NCBI GenBank assembly: GCA_005778215.1
Contig: SXKB01000256.1
Span: forward strand, 1 to 35,492
DNA length: 35,492 nt
Direction: 5' to 3'
Source: Actinomycetota bacterium
GTDB lineage: Bacteria; Actinomycetota; Acidimicrobiia; Acidimicrobiales; Ilumatobacteraceae
The notes below the pieces were generated by a model that searched no databases, was not told the DNA's origin, and saw nothing but the letters and a program-made list of their open reading frames with translations. The position numbers and the translations under genes are program-made. Each line of letters starts with the position of its first letter. The first letter of the stretch is position 1. Below, piece after piece: positions 1 through 8,907 of this stretch.

Positions 1-66
1 CAGCGTCGAACTGGTCAGCGTGCCAGCTGGTTCGGCCCTGGTGAACAGCTGACCAGTTCGGGCGAC

Positions 67-2028
67 TCAGCCAGGGGGCAGGTGTGACGCGGCCAGGTGA
101 TGCTGGAACCAGCCGAGCACCCGCGCCGTGAAGTCGATCTGTCCGGGGAACGACCGGACACCGTGCCCCTCGAGCGGATACTCCACGTACCCCGTGGGCA
201 CCCCGCGCTCGGCGAGCGCCCGATGGAACGCCAGTCCCTGACTGGCCGGGGTGATGAGGTCGCGGCTGCCGGTGACCACCAACGTGGGGGTGGTGATGCG
301 GTCCACCGCACCGAGCGGATCGCGACCCGGCCGACCGGCCAGCAGATGATCCTGCGCCGCCATGTCGTTGGTGGTGTAGCGCATGAACGACCACTCGGTG
401 ACCGGGCAGTACGGCACCGACGCCCGGAAGCGATCGGTCGCGGCGATGATCCACGCGGCCATGAACCCGCCGTGGCTGCCGCCGAACACGCCCAACCGAT
501 CGGGGTCGGCGATGCCGGCGTCGATCAGCGCGTCGTTGCCGGTGATCACGTCGTCCACCTCGGCGCCACCGAGATCGCCCAGCACCGCGGCACGGAACGC
601 ATCACCACGACCGCTGCTGCCGCGCGGGTTCGGGTGGAACACGGCGTAGCCCGCGCGGGCGAACAGCAACGTGTACGCGTACCCCATCGACCAACGACTG
701 CGCCACGCCCACACCGGCCCACCGTGGATGTAGGTGATGGTGGGGTGCGGACCCGGGCCGTCGGGCACCACCACCAACCCCTCGATCGTGGTGCCGTCGA
801 CCGACGGCCACGTGAGTGCCTCCACGTGACCGGCATCGGCCAGCACCGCATCGTGCCCCGCGTGCCGCAGCGACGTGACGAGCTTCGGGCCCTCCAAGTC
901 GAGCCGCGCGAGTTCGGGCGGGTGTCGGTAGCCCTCCACCACCAGTGCGATCCCACCGGCCGACACCGCGAGTTCGGGGTACCGCTGCCCGCAGGTGAGC
1001 TCGGTCGACGACCACCGCTCCACGAACGTGTCGGTCGCAGGGTCGAACGTGCCGATCACGGTGTCGAGCCCACGCTGGCCTGCCACCACCAACTCGCCCG
1101 ACGCTCGGAACGCCTGCCACGTCACGTCGACACCGCGCAGGTCGATCTCGCGGCGTTCGCCCGACTGACGATCGACGATCGTGACATCGCCGGCCACCAC
1201 GGTGCGGTCGCTGCACGTGGCCGCCACCGAGGCGACCAGTCGACCGTCGACACTGGCCACCGGCAGGCCCACGCACAGGTCGCCGTGTTCCGACAGCGTG
1301 CGCACCGCGCTGTCGGCGACGCTGATCTCCACCAGGCGCGCCGAGAACCACGCCGCCTCCTCAGGACGATCCGATGCGACGGCCACCACGTGATCGGGAC
1401 CGGCCCAGGCGGCCTCCCAACAGGTGAGCCCCTCCGGCGACAGCTGCTGCCACTGCGCATCACCGATCCGCAGCCACCACAGGCGCCGCCATCCACCCAC
1501 CGGCGTCTCGGCCATCACCACCGGCAACCAGTCGGGCGCGTCACCGCGACCCGTGCGGCCCGAGCCCTGTGCGCCCGCAGCGTCGGCCCCGGGGTCGGCC
1601 ACCAACGCCATCAACGCTGCGCCATCGGGCGACCACCACACCTGCTCGGTGGTGCCGGCCAACGCGGGCAGCAGCGTGATCTCGTCGCCGTGCACCAGCG
1701 CCGGCTGCGGCAGTTTCGGTGCCGCATCCACCACGACAGCGAGCCCCTCGCTGTTCGGCGCGAACCGAGGTGCCCGCACCGATGCGTCGGGCAACGACAA
1801 CACCCGCTCGCCGTCGCCGTCGACCACCAACACCTGCTGTCGCGGCGCGGACTGGAGATCGCTGCGCACCACCACGGTGCACGCCAGCACCGTGCCGGTG
1901 TGATCGATGGCCGGATCGGTCGGCTCGCCGGCGCGACCGAACCCCGGGCCGTGCAGCTCGAGGAAGTGGCGCTCGACGCGATCCCACAGCGCCGTGCCGC
2001 GCAGGTCGGGCCGCACTGCATCGATCAT
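67..2028 (-). CDS. S9 (prolyl oligopeptidase-family) serine peptidase / acyl-peptide hydrolase-like
   Basis: C-terminal alpha/beta-hydrolase domain with GVFGGSHGGFMAAW nucleophile motif, late Asp (VVTGSRDLITP) and His (EGHGV); N-terminal beta-propeller-like region. ATG at 2028 overlaps the upstream stop (ATGA 2025-2028), so the ORF-track start at 2391 is an over-extension. Confidence 0.87.
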   Translation of the reverse strand: MIDAVRPDLRGTALWDRVERHFLELHGPGFGRAGEPTDPAIDHTGTVLACTVVVRSDLQSAPRQQVLVVDGDGERVLSLPDASVRAPRFAPNSEGLAVVVDAAPKLPQPALVHGDEITLLPALAGTTEQVWWSPDGAALMALVADPGADAAGAQGSGRTGRGDAPDWLPVVMAETPVGGWRRLWWLRIGDAQWQQLSPEGLTCWEAAWAGPDHVVAVASDRPEEAAWFSARLVEISVADSAVRTLSEHGDLCVGLPVASVDGRLVASVAATCSDRTVVAGDVTIVDRQSGERREIDLRGVDVTWQAFRASGELVVAGQRGLDTVIGTFDPATDTFVERWSSTELTCGQRYPELAVSAGGIALVVEGYRHPPELARLDLEGPKLVTSLRHAGHDAVLADAGHVEALTWPSVDGTTIEGLVVVPDGPGPHPTITYIHGGPVWAWRSRWSMGYAYTLLFARAGYAVFHPNPRGSSGRGDAFRAAVLGDLGGAEVDDVITGNDALIDAGIADPDRLGVFGGSHGGFMAAWIIAATDRFRASVPYCPVTEWSFMRYTTNDMAAQDHLLAGRPGRDPLGAVDRITTPTLVVTGSRDLITPASQGLAFHRALAERGVPTGYVEYPLEGHGVRSFPGQIDFTARVLGWFQHHLAASHLPPG

Positions 2029-4790
2029 CTCGTCTCCTCCGATCGGCTCACCGCGACGCCGTCGGCACCGAGGTAGGTGGCGATGACCTCCGGGTCGTTG
2101 CGCACCTCGTCGGGCGTGCCCGTGCGCAACGTGGTGCCGGCCGCCATGGCCACCACCGTGTCGGCCACCGACATCACCAGCGGGATGTCGTGCTCGATGA
2201 CCACGATCGTGAGGCCCGACACGTCGCGCAGGTCGCGCAGCACTCGGCCCAACGCCTCCACCTCGCGCTGGGCGAGACCGCTCGACGGCTCGTCGAGCAG
2301 CAGCAACCGCGGCTCCAGCGCCACCAGGCTGGCCAGCTCGCAGATGCGGCGCGTGCCCGTGGACAACTCGGCGATGGGGATGTCGCGCCATGCGGCGAGG
2401 CCCAGCGACATGACCAACCCGTCGGCCGCCTGCTGACGTGCAGCGCGACGCCGATCGACGCCGAACAGACCCAGCACCGCGTTACCGGGGTGGCGTCGCT
2501 CGAGCGCGAGCTCGATGGTCTCCTGCACGGTCAGCGACGGGAAGAGCGCCGCGTCCTGGAATCCGCGCACCAGCCCCATGCGCGCCCGCTGCGCGGGCGA
2601 CGCGCCGGTGACGTCGCGGCCGTCGAACACCACCGTGCCGGTGTCGGGCCGCACGAACCCGGCGAGCAACTCGAAGAACGTGGTCTTGCCCGCACCGTTC
2701 GGACCGATGAGCCCCACGATGGTGCCGGCCTGCACCGTGAGGTCCACACCGCCGACGGCCTGCAACCCGCCGTACCGCTTGCTGATGCCGGTGGCCACGA
2801 GCAGCTCGCCACCTGCCGGTCGGGTGCCGGCGGGCGCGGTGAACCCGCCCAACGTCGTGGCGCGGTCGGGTGCCCCGGCCTCGTGCACGCCTTCGTCCAC
2901 CCGGTGCCGCCGTGCCACCACACGCAACAGCCGCTTCCGCAGCGGAGCGAGCAGCGAGGCCAGACCACCCGGCACGTACATGATGAGCAGCAACCACCCC
3001 ACCGACGACGCGGCCAGCGCGGCCGAGTCGAGCGGCAGGAACTTCGGCAACCCCACGATGTACAGCGCGCCGAGCACCGGTCCGGCCACCAACCCGATGC
3101 CACCGATGATGGTCATGGCCACGATGTCGATGTTGTTCTTCACCGGGAACGACTCGGGCGACGCGGTGCTGAGCGAGTGCGTGTAGATGGCCACGCCGAT
3201 GCCGGCGAACGCGCCGCCGAGGAACAACCCCGCGAGCTTCGTGCGTACCGCCGACACGCCGAACGCCTGCACCCCGAGGTCGTTGTCGCGCACGGCGATG
3301 AGTCGACGGCCGAACGTGCCGCGGCGCAGGTTGCCGGCCAACAGCAGCGCCAACGCCAGGAAGGCGAGGGTGAGCCATGCATAGCGCCGGCCCGTGTCGA
3401 ACGCGAACGTGCCCACCGTGGGCCGACCCGGCTCGGTGCCCGCGCCGAACGCCCACGGCTGACCCAACGCCCACACGCTGGTGGCCACCGCGAACGACAA
3501 CGTGGTGACCGTGAGCAACAGGCCCTTCGCCCGCAACGCAGGCAGCCCGGTCAACACCGACAACGCGCCCGCCGTGACGGCCGAGCCCGCGAACGCCGCG
3601 ACGAAGTTGCCGGTGCTGGTGGCGATGGTGATGGACAACGTGCTGCCCAACGCGCCGAACGCCACCAGGCCCAGCGACAACTCGCCGAGCATGCCCGACA
3701 CGATGGTGGCCCCGAGGCCCACGATGGCCAACGCCATGATGGTGGTGATGCTGTACGCCGTGGCGTTGGTGACCACGGCGATGATCACCGCGGTCGCCAG
3801 CACCGCGACCACACCGACCACCCGACCCAGGTTGCGCACCGGCCACACGGCACGTAGCTCCGACGGCAGCGGCCGCCAGGGCTGCACGTTCGCCCACGAC
3901 GTGTGCTCCACCAACCGCCCACCGATGGGCCGCTGCAGCAGCATGCCCACCACGACCACGACGAACAGCACCACTTCCACCACACCCGGGCTGGTGGTGT
4001 TGTCGATGACCACCTGCTCGATGATGCCGATACCGATGCCGGCCACGAACGCCACAGCCAGACGGTCCATGCGGGCCAGCACCGCTGCCGCCAAGGCACG
4101 CATCAGCAACGACGGGCCGAACGCGGCCGCCGCGGCGAACCCGCGAGTGGGCGACACGAGGATCGCGGTCAACGCCGACAACGCCGCAGCCAGGAACCAC
4201 GCCAACGACGACATGCGCGCGGCGGGGATGCCGTCGAGCCGCGCCGACTCGGGGTTGGCTGCCGCCGCACGCAACGCACGACCCCACCGACTGCGGCGCA
4301 GGAACCAACTCAGCCCCACCACCACGATCGGCCCGAGGATCAGCATCGCGCTGTACGCCGGCGTGATGCGCAACTGTCCGATGGAGAACGTGGGCATCCA
4401 CGGCGGCGACGGGTAGGTGAGTCCCGAGGTGGCCGACGGGTTGATGGCCGACGAGAACGACAGCAGCAACTGCCCGATGCCCAACGTGGCCACCACGCTC
4501 ATCAGTGCCGGCGCCGCGCGCAGGCGGCGGATGGCCACCACCTCGGCCGCGCTGCCGATGGCTCCCGCCGCCAGCAACGCCACCGGCAGCATCAGCCAGT
4601 ACGGCATGCCCCATCGCACCACGAGCAACGAGAACAGCGACGCGCCGAACGCGCCCATCTCGCCGTGCGCGAAGTTCACCACCCGGTTCGACCGGTACAC
4701 CAGCACCAGACCAACGGCCAGCAGGCCGTAGAGGATGCCGGTCAGGGCGCCGAGCACCAGCACCGGCCCGTGGAGCGAGAAGCCGATCAC
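2025..4790 (-). CDS. Triple-fusion branched-chain-amino-acid-type ABC transporter: LivH-like permease + LivM-like permease + LivG-like ATPase in one 921-aa polypeptide
   Basis: LivH motif GLLAVGLVLVYRSNRVVNFAHGEMGAFGA; LivM region (FGRRLIAVRDNDLGVQAFGVS, IVAMTIIGGIGLVAGPVLGALY); ATPase with Walker A GPNGAGKTT, signature variant LSTGTRR, Walker B LLLLDEPSSGL. GTG start in GTGA overlap at 4787-4790. Confidence 0.92.
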   Translation of the reverse strand: MIGFSLHGPVLVLGALTGILYGLLAVGLVLVYRSNRVVNFAHGEMGAFGASLFSLLVVRWGMPYWLMLPVALLAAGAIGSAAEVVAIRRLRAAPALMSVVATLGIGQLLLSFSSAINPSATSGLTYPSPPWMPTFSIGQLRITPAYSAMLILGPIVVVGLSWFLRRSRWGRALRAAAANPESARLDGIPAARMSSLAWFLAAALSALTAILVSPTRGFAAAAAFGPSLLMRALAAAVLARMDRLAVAFVAGIGIGIIEQVVIDNTTSPGVVEVVLFVVVVVGMLLQRPIGGRLVEHTSWANVQPWRPLPSELRAVWPVRNLGRVVGVVAVLATAVIIAVVTNATAYSITTIMALAIVGLGATIVSGMLGELSLGLVAFGALGSTLSITIATSTGNFVAAFAGSAVTAGALSVLTGLPALRAKGLLLTVTTLSFAVATSVWALGQPWAFGAGTEPGRPTVGTFAFDTGRRYAWLTLAFLALALLLAGNLRRGTFGRRLIAVRDNDLGVQAFGVSAVRTKLAGLFLGGAFAGIGVAIYTHSLSTASPESFPVKNNIDIVAMTIIGGIGLVAGPVLGALYIVGLPKFLPLDSAALAASSVGWLLLIMYVPGGLASLLAPLRKRLLRVVARRHRVDEGVHEAGAPDRATTLGGFTAPAGTRPAGGELLVATGISKRYGGLQAVGGVDLTVQAGTIVGLIGPNGAGKTTFFELLAGFVRPDTGTVVFDGRDVTGASPAQRARMGLVRGFQDAALFPSLTVQETIELALERRHPGNAVLGLFGVDRRRAARQQAADGLVMSLGLAAWRDIPIAELSTGTRRICELASLVALEPRLLLLDEPSSGLAQREVEALGRVLRDLRDVSGLTIVVIEHDIPLVMSVADTVVAMAAGTTLRTGTPDEVRNDPEVIATYLGADGVAVSRSEETR

Positions 4791-6934
4791 GTCGGTGCCT
4801 CACCGAGGAACACCGAGCGCAGCAGGTCGTCGCGTTCCAGCAACGCCGAGCTGGCACCTTCGAACTGCACTCGTCCGCGCTCCATGAAGTACGCCCGATC
4901 GGCCAACGACAGCGCGACGTTGATGGACTGCTCCACCAACAGCACCGCGGTGCCCTGCTGGTTGATGGTGCGCACCGTGCCCAACAGTTCGGCCACCACC
5001 GACGGTGCGAGGCCCAACGAGAGCTCGTCGATCAGCAACACCTTCGGCCGCACGATGAGCGCCTTCGCCAGCGCGAGCATCTGCTGCTCGCCGCCCGACA
5101 ACGTGGCCGCCGGCTGGTCGCGCCGCTCGGCCAGCCGCGGGAACACGGCCATGGCCTCGTCGAGCCGCGACTCCACGAGTCGCCGGTCGCCGCCCAACGT
5201 GTACGCGTGGGCGCGCAGGTTGTCGACCACCGACAGCGGACCGAATGTCGCTCGCCCGCCCGGCACCTGGGCGAGACCCAGCGCGAGTCGTCGTTCGGGA
5301 TCGAGCCAGGTGATGTCGCTGCCGAACAGCCGCACCGAACCGCGTGTCGGCAGGTTCAGCCCGCACATCGCGCGCAGCACGGTGGACTTGCCGGCACCGT
5401 TGGTGCCCAGCAGCGCCACCATCTCACCGTCGGCCACGCGCAGGTTCACGTCGAACAGCACCTGGATCGAGCCGTAGCCGACGTCGAGGCCCTGACACAC
5501 CAGCGCATCGGAGCGCTGACCCGCCCGCCGCTGCCGCGCCAGCTCGGTCTCCTCGATCATCTCGTCGAGCATCTGATCGAGGTCGTCGTTCACCGTGCGC
5601 GAGCAGCCGTACAGCAGCCACGCGCCCACCAGACCGGGGATGACGATGGCCACGAGCGCACCCGCTGTGCCGAACCGGCGATCGACGGTGCCCAACAGCA
5701 GCGCACCGGCGAACCCGCCGATGCCCGCGCTGTACATGCCGGCAAGTGCCGCGAGATGCGGACGGAACTCGGCCGGCACCACACCGAGCATCGTCACCAC
5801 CAGCGATGGGCCGAGCGCGGCGGCCAGCGCCGACGACCCGATGAAGAAGATCAGCATCGGCACCAGGTACGGCACGAGCGCACCGCACGCGATGGCGACC
5901 ACGCTCGCCGCGAGCAGCGTCGACGCCAGCCGGATGAGCCGCGCCGGATCGTTCTGGAACAGTCGCTCGCCGGCCGGCCCGAAGAACCGCAGGGCCACCA
6001 CCGCGCCGCCCGCCGACACCGCGAAGAACACCGACCGAGCGCCCGGGCCGAAGTTCCACCGCTCGTCGAGGAAGAACAGCAGGAACGCCGAGTACGGCAC
6101 GATCAGCACGCCGAACACCGCCTGCGCGACGAGCGCACGGCGCACGGTGGGGATGATGAGCAGGCGGCGCACCACCTCCGCGAACCGCAATGGTGGCACC
6201 TGGATCTCGTCGCCGTCACCGGTGAGCAGCACCTCGCCCAACGAGTCGCGCTCGGCCCGGCCGACGCCCGGATCGCGCAGCCGCACCGACACGACGGCCA
6301 CCACCAGCGACACCACCGACACCACCAGGAACACGCCGCGCCACGTGAGATCGGCGCGGGTGGTGAGCAACCCCACCAGCAACGGTGCGGCGATGCTGCC
6401 GATGCTGACCGCTGCGGAGTACGCGGTCTGGATGCGCACCCGAGCGGTGGCCGGATAGAGGTCCATCAGCAACGGCTGGTGCAGCACGCGCACGCTGCCG
6501 CTCGACAGGCCATCGATCACCACCACCAACAGCAGGCCCCACGGCCCGATGACGATGACCGCCAGCATCGACGCCGCGGTCCACACGAACGCGGTGACGA
6601 TCGCGATGGAGGCCCGCCACGGACGCCGCTGCACCAGCGCGGCCATCGGCAGCGTGGCGATCGACACCGCGAGCAGCTTCGCCGAGAGGATGGCGGCGAA
6701 GGCACCCTTCGTCATGCCCAGGGTGCGGCTGATCTCGGGGCCGAGCACGGCGAGCGTGAAGCCGAACAGCTCGTCGACGATGACCAGCGCGCAGATGGCG
6801 AGCAGGGGATACCACCCCGCCGGCGACGTGCGCACCGCGGTGGCGAGCGCCACACGCGGATCGTGCGTGTCGGCACCGGTGACGCCCATGGCGCGCCGAG
6901 CGGCGTCGCGCGTCGCAGTGCGGTCGTCGGTCAC
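4787..6934 (-). CDS. MFS-like membrane domain fused to LivF-like ABC ATPase (about 715 aa)
   Basis: N-terminal ~12-TM-like hydrophobic region (WYPLLAICALVIVDELFGFTLAVLGPEI..., LTWRGVFL, FFLDERWNFGPG, VPAEFRPH), then an ATPase: GYGSIQVLFDVNLRVADGEMVALLGTNGAGKST, LSGGEQQMLALAKAL, LLIDELSLGLAP. GTG start in GTGA overlap 6931-6934; the ORF-track start at 7171 is too far upstream. Confidence 0.9.
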   Translation of the reverse strand: MTDDRTATRDAARRAMGVTGADTHDPRVALATAVRTSPAGWYPLLAICALVIVDELFGFTLAVLGPEISRTLGMTKGAFAAILSAKLLAVSIATLPMAALVQRRPWRASIAIVTAFVWTAASMLAVIVIGPWGLLLVVVIDGLSSGSVRVLHQPLLMDLYPATARVRIQTAYSAAVSIGSIAAPLLVGLLTTRADLTWRGVFLVVSVVSLVVAVVSVRLRDPGVGRAERDSLGEVLLTGDGDEIQVPPLRFAEVVRRLLIIPTVRRALVAQAVFGVLIVPYSAFLLFFLDERWNFGPGARSVFFAVSAGGAVVALRFFGPAGERLFQNDPARLIRLASTLLAASVVAIACGALVPYLVPMLIFFIGSSALAAALGPSLVVTMLGVVPAEFRPHLAALAGMYSAGIGGFAGALLLGTVDRRFGTAGALVAIVIPGLVGAWLLYGCSRTVNDDLDQMLDEMIEETELARQRRAGQRSDALVCQGLDVGYGSIQVLFDVNLRVADGEMVALLGTNGAGKSTVLRAMCGLNLPTRGSVRLFGSDITWLDPERRLALGLAQVPGGRATFGPLSVVDNLRAHAYTLGGDRRLVESRLDEAMAVFPRLAERRDQPAATLSGGEQQMLALAKALIVRPKVLLIDELSLGLAPSVVAELLGTVRTINQQGTAVLLVEQSINVALSLADRAYFMERGRVQFEGASSALLERDDLLRSVFLGEAPT

Positions 6935-7392
6935 GGTTCCACCAGCTCGAACTGCGTGGTGGCCGACGTCTCGCCGTCGCGGCGCCCATCGGCGTCGAGC
7001 CGCACGATCGTGAGCTCGTGGAACGTGTTCGACCGCTCGCCCTTCAGCTCGGGCACGATCGCGATCTCGACCGAGGTGCTCGCCGCGACGGTCACTCCGC
7101 GACGAGCGAGGTACAGCTCGTCGGGACAGGCGGCGCTGGCTGCGCAGTCGGCGTCGCCCTTCGCGAACCACTCGACGGTCTCACCCGGTGGCATCGGCGC
7201 ACGATCGATGAGCACCAGGTACGAGCCGCCCGGCTTCGGGGTGGCGTCGGTCCAGGTGACCGTCAACGGCGCCGTGACACCGGCCCGATCGGCCGGTGCC
7301 GCGATGGCGATGGAACGATCGGCGCGCAACGCGAGCCCGTCGACCGCGAACTGCGAGCAGCCCGCGAGCACGGCCACGGCGGCCACTGCCAT
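6931..7392 (-). CDS. Small lipoprotein of unknown function, paralog of 30721-31206
   Basis: Lipobox AVLAGC after a short hydrophobic stretch; body shares VDGL-x-x-R, C-x5-CPD-x-YL, FHE-x-TIV and GRR-x-GET motifs with 30721-31206. Start ATG 7392 or adjacent GTG 7395 (ambiguous). Confidence 0.78.
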   Translation of the reverse strand: MAVAAVAVLAGCSQFAVDGLALRADRSIAIAAPADRAGVTAPLTVTWTDATPKPGGSYLVLIDRAPMPPGETVEWFAKGDADCAASAACPDELYLARRGVTVAASTSVEIAIVPELKGERSNTFHELTIVRLDADGRRDGETSATTQFELVEP

Positions 7393-7413
7393 CACCGCTC
7401 GGAGCGAGCGGTG
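7393..7413 (-). promoter_or_regulatory. Intercistronic hairpin between substrate-binding-protein gene and lipoprotein gene
   Basis: Perfect 9-bp inverted repeat, 3-nt loop: CACCGCTCG-GAG-CGAGCGGTG (plus strand). Fills most of the gap between stop (7421) and next start (7392). Confidence 0.6.
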
Positions 7414-7420
7414 CCGCAGG

Positions 7421-8809
7421 TCAGTCGATCGGGGTCGGGTCACCGGCTCGATACTTGTTGCACGCGCAGGCGCTGTCGTAGTCGGTGATGTAGTACTCGG
7501 CCACACCGTCGTGACGACCCGGACCGAACACCGACTTCAGTGCGGCCGGCGACTCGTAGGTGTCGCCCAGGCCTTCGATGGCGGCAGCGAGGTCGGCCGC
7601 CGCGACCGGCGCACCCGCACCGGTGACGCCGGCCTCCAACAGCCACGTCGCGTCGCAGAAGCGCAGCGTTTCGCTGGTGGCGTTGGGCGAGGTGAACACG
7701 GCACGGGTGCTGTCGATCAGGTCGAGGCACTTCGTGGCCGCAGCCGACTCGGGCAGCTGATCCGCGTCGGGCACCTCACCGATGGGCGACCAGGCCACGT
7801 TCGTGCCACCGGTCTTGATGTTCTGCACCAGGGTCTGACCGCCCGACAGCGAGCTGAAGCCGAGCAGCGGGGTGAACCCCTGGCTGGCCGCGTTGCTGAG
7901 GAAGAAGAACGGCGCTGCGCCACCCGACTCGAAGAACACCAGATGGGTGACCCCGGCCTCCTTCATCTTCAGCACGGCCGCCGCGGCCTCCGACGAGAAC
8001 CGGCCGATGTCGTCACTGGTCTTGATGCTCGCGAGCGCCGCCGTCTCCACCGGCGTGATGCCGGCTGCGGCCAGCGCCGGCTCGAGGCTGTTCGTGGCAG
8101 CGGCATCGAACTCGGGGCTGGTGAGGCGCACCAGACCCACCTTCGCATCGGCCGTGAAGAAGCCGGCCGTGTCGAGCCCCTCCACGAGCGCCGTCGCGGC
8201 GCGATCGAGGTTGATGCCCGACGGGTTGAAGTAGAACGGGTTGGCGTCGTACACGCCCTGATCGGCGAACGAGAACGTCGCACCGCTCGACGCGATGAGC
8301 GGCACCCCCGCCTCGGTGAGGCAGGCGAGCACCTCGGCGCCCGGATCGTTGATGCTGAGGACGGCGTACACCTCGTTGTCCTCGGTGAACGTCGCGCACA
8401 CCGCGCTGGCGTTCGCCGCCGGGTCGGTGTCGGTGAGCAGGTCGGTGACGTGCAGCACCGGCACGACCTCCTTGCCGCCCAGGCCGCCGCGCCCGTTGAT
8501 GTCGTCGACCAACGTGGCGACCACTTCCTGGTGATCCACGAACGTGATGCCCGTGGTGCCCAACTGCGCCTGCGCCTCGGCCTGGTTCTCGGCGACGAGG
8601 AAACCCACCTTCACGGTGTCGCCGTCGACGCCCGGCACCGGTGCCGGCGGTTCGGTGGTCTCGGGTTCGGTGCTCGCCGGGTCGGTGGTGGCCGGGTCGG
8701 TGCTGGCCACCGTCGTCGGCGTGGACGTCTCGGCGCTGTCCTTGGCGGTCGAGCCACAGGCCGACACCAGCAGCACGCAGGCGATGCCCGCAATCAGTCG
8801 AATACGCAC
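7421..8809 (-). CDS. LivK-like periplasmic substrate-binding lipoprotein of the ABC transporter
   Basis: Lipobox LLVSAC, Thr/Pro-rich tether (TSTPTTVASTDPATTDPASTEPETTEP), then type-1 binding-protein fold sequence (VKVGFLVAENQ..., DDINGRGGLGGKEV, VPLIASSGATFSFAD...). GTG start 8809 with upstream GGGAGGA Shine-Dalgarno. Confidence 0.88.
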   Translation of the reverse strand: MRIRLIAGIACVLLVSACGSTAKDSAETSTPTTVASTDPATTDPASTEPETTEPPAPVPGVDGDTVKVGFLVAENQAEAQAQLGTTGITFVDHQEVVATLVDDINGRGGLGGKEVVPVLHVTDLLTDTDPAANASAVCATFTEDNEVYAVLSINDPGAEVLACLTEAGVPLIASSGATFSFADQGVYDANPFYFNPSGINLDRAATALVEGLDTAGFFTADAKVGLVRLTSPEFDAAATNSLEPALAAAGITPVETAALASIKTSDDIGRFSSEAAAAVLKMKEAGVTHLVFFESGGAAPFFFLSNAASQGFTPLLGFSSLSGGQTLVQNIKTGGTNVAWSPIGEVPDADQLPESAAATKCLDLIDSTRAVFTSPNATSETLRFCDATWLLEAGVTGAGAPVAAADLAAAIEGLGDTYESPAALKSVFGPGRHDGVAEYYITDYDSACACNKYRAGDPTPID

Positions 8810-8890
8810 GTCAGATCCTCCCCAGATGATCGATCGCCCCAGTCTGACCCGTGGCCGATGGTGTGAACCGCCGACGAGCGGAGGTGCTGA

Positions 8891-8906
8891 TTGTGTGATC
8901 CCACAA
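8891..8906. promoter_or_regulatory. Candidate operator palindrome upstream of the substrate-binding-protein gene
   Basis: TTGTG-T-GATC-C-CACAA, near-perfect 16-bp palindrome (one mismatched pair), in the 98-bp gap upstream of the GTG start at 8809. Confidence 0.35.
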
Positions 8907-8907
8907 C

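Noticed and set aside
97-3857. Long plus-strand ORFs (97-2076, 1719-3857)
   Set aside because: Antisense to S9 peptidase and LivHMG with Arg/His-rich composition; typical shadow ORFs in high-GC DNA.
4505-8866. 1453-aa plus-strand ORF
   Set aside because: Antisense to the binding protein, lipoprotein, MFS-LivF and LivHMG genes; Arg/His/Gln-rich low-complexity product with no domains, a GC-rich shadow frame.
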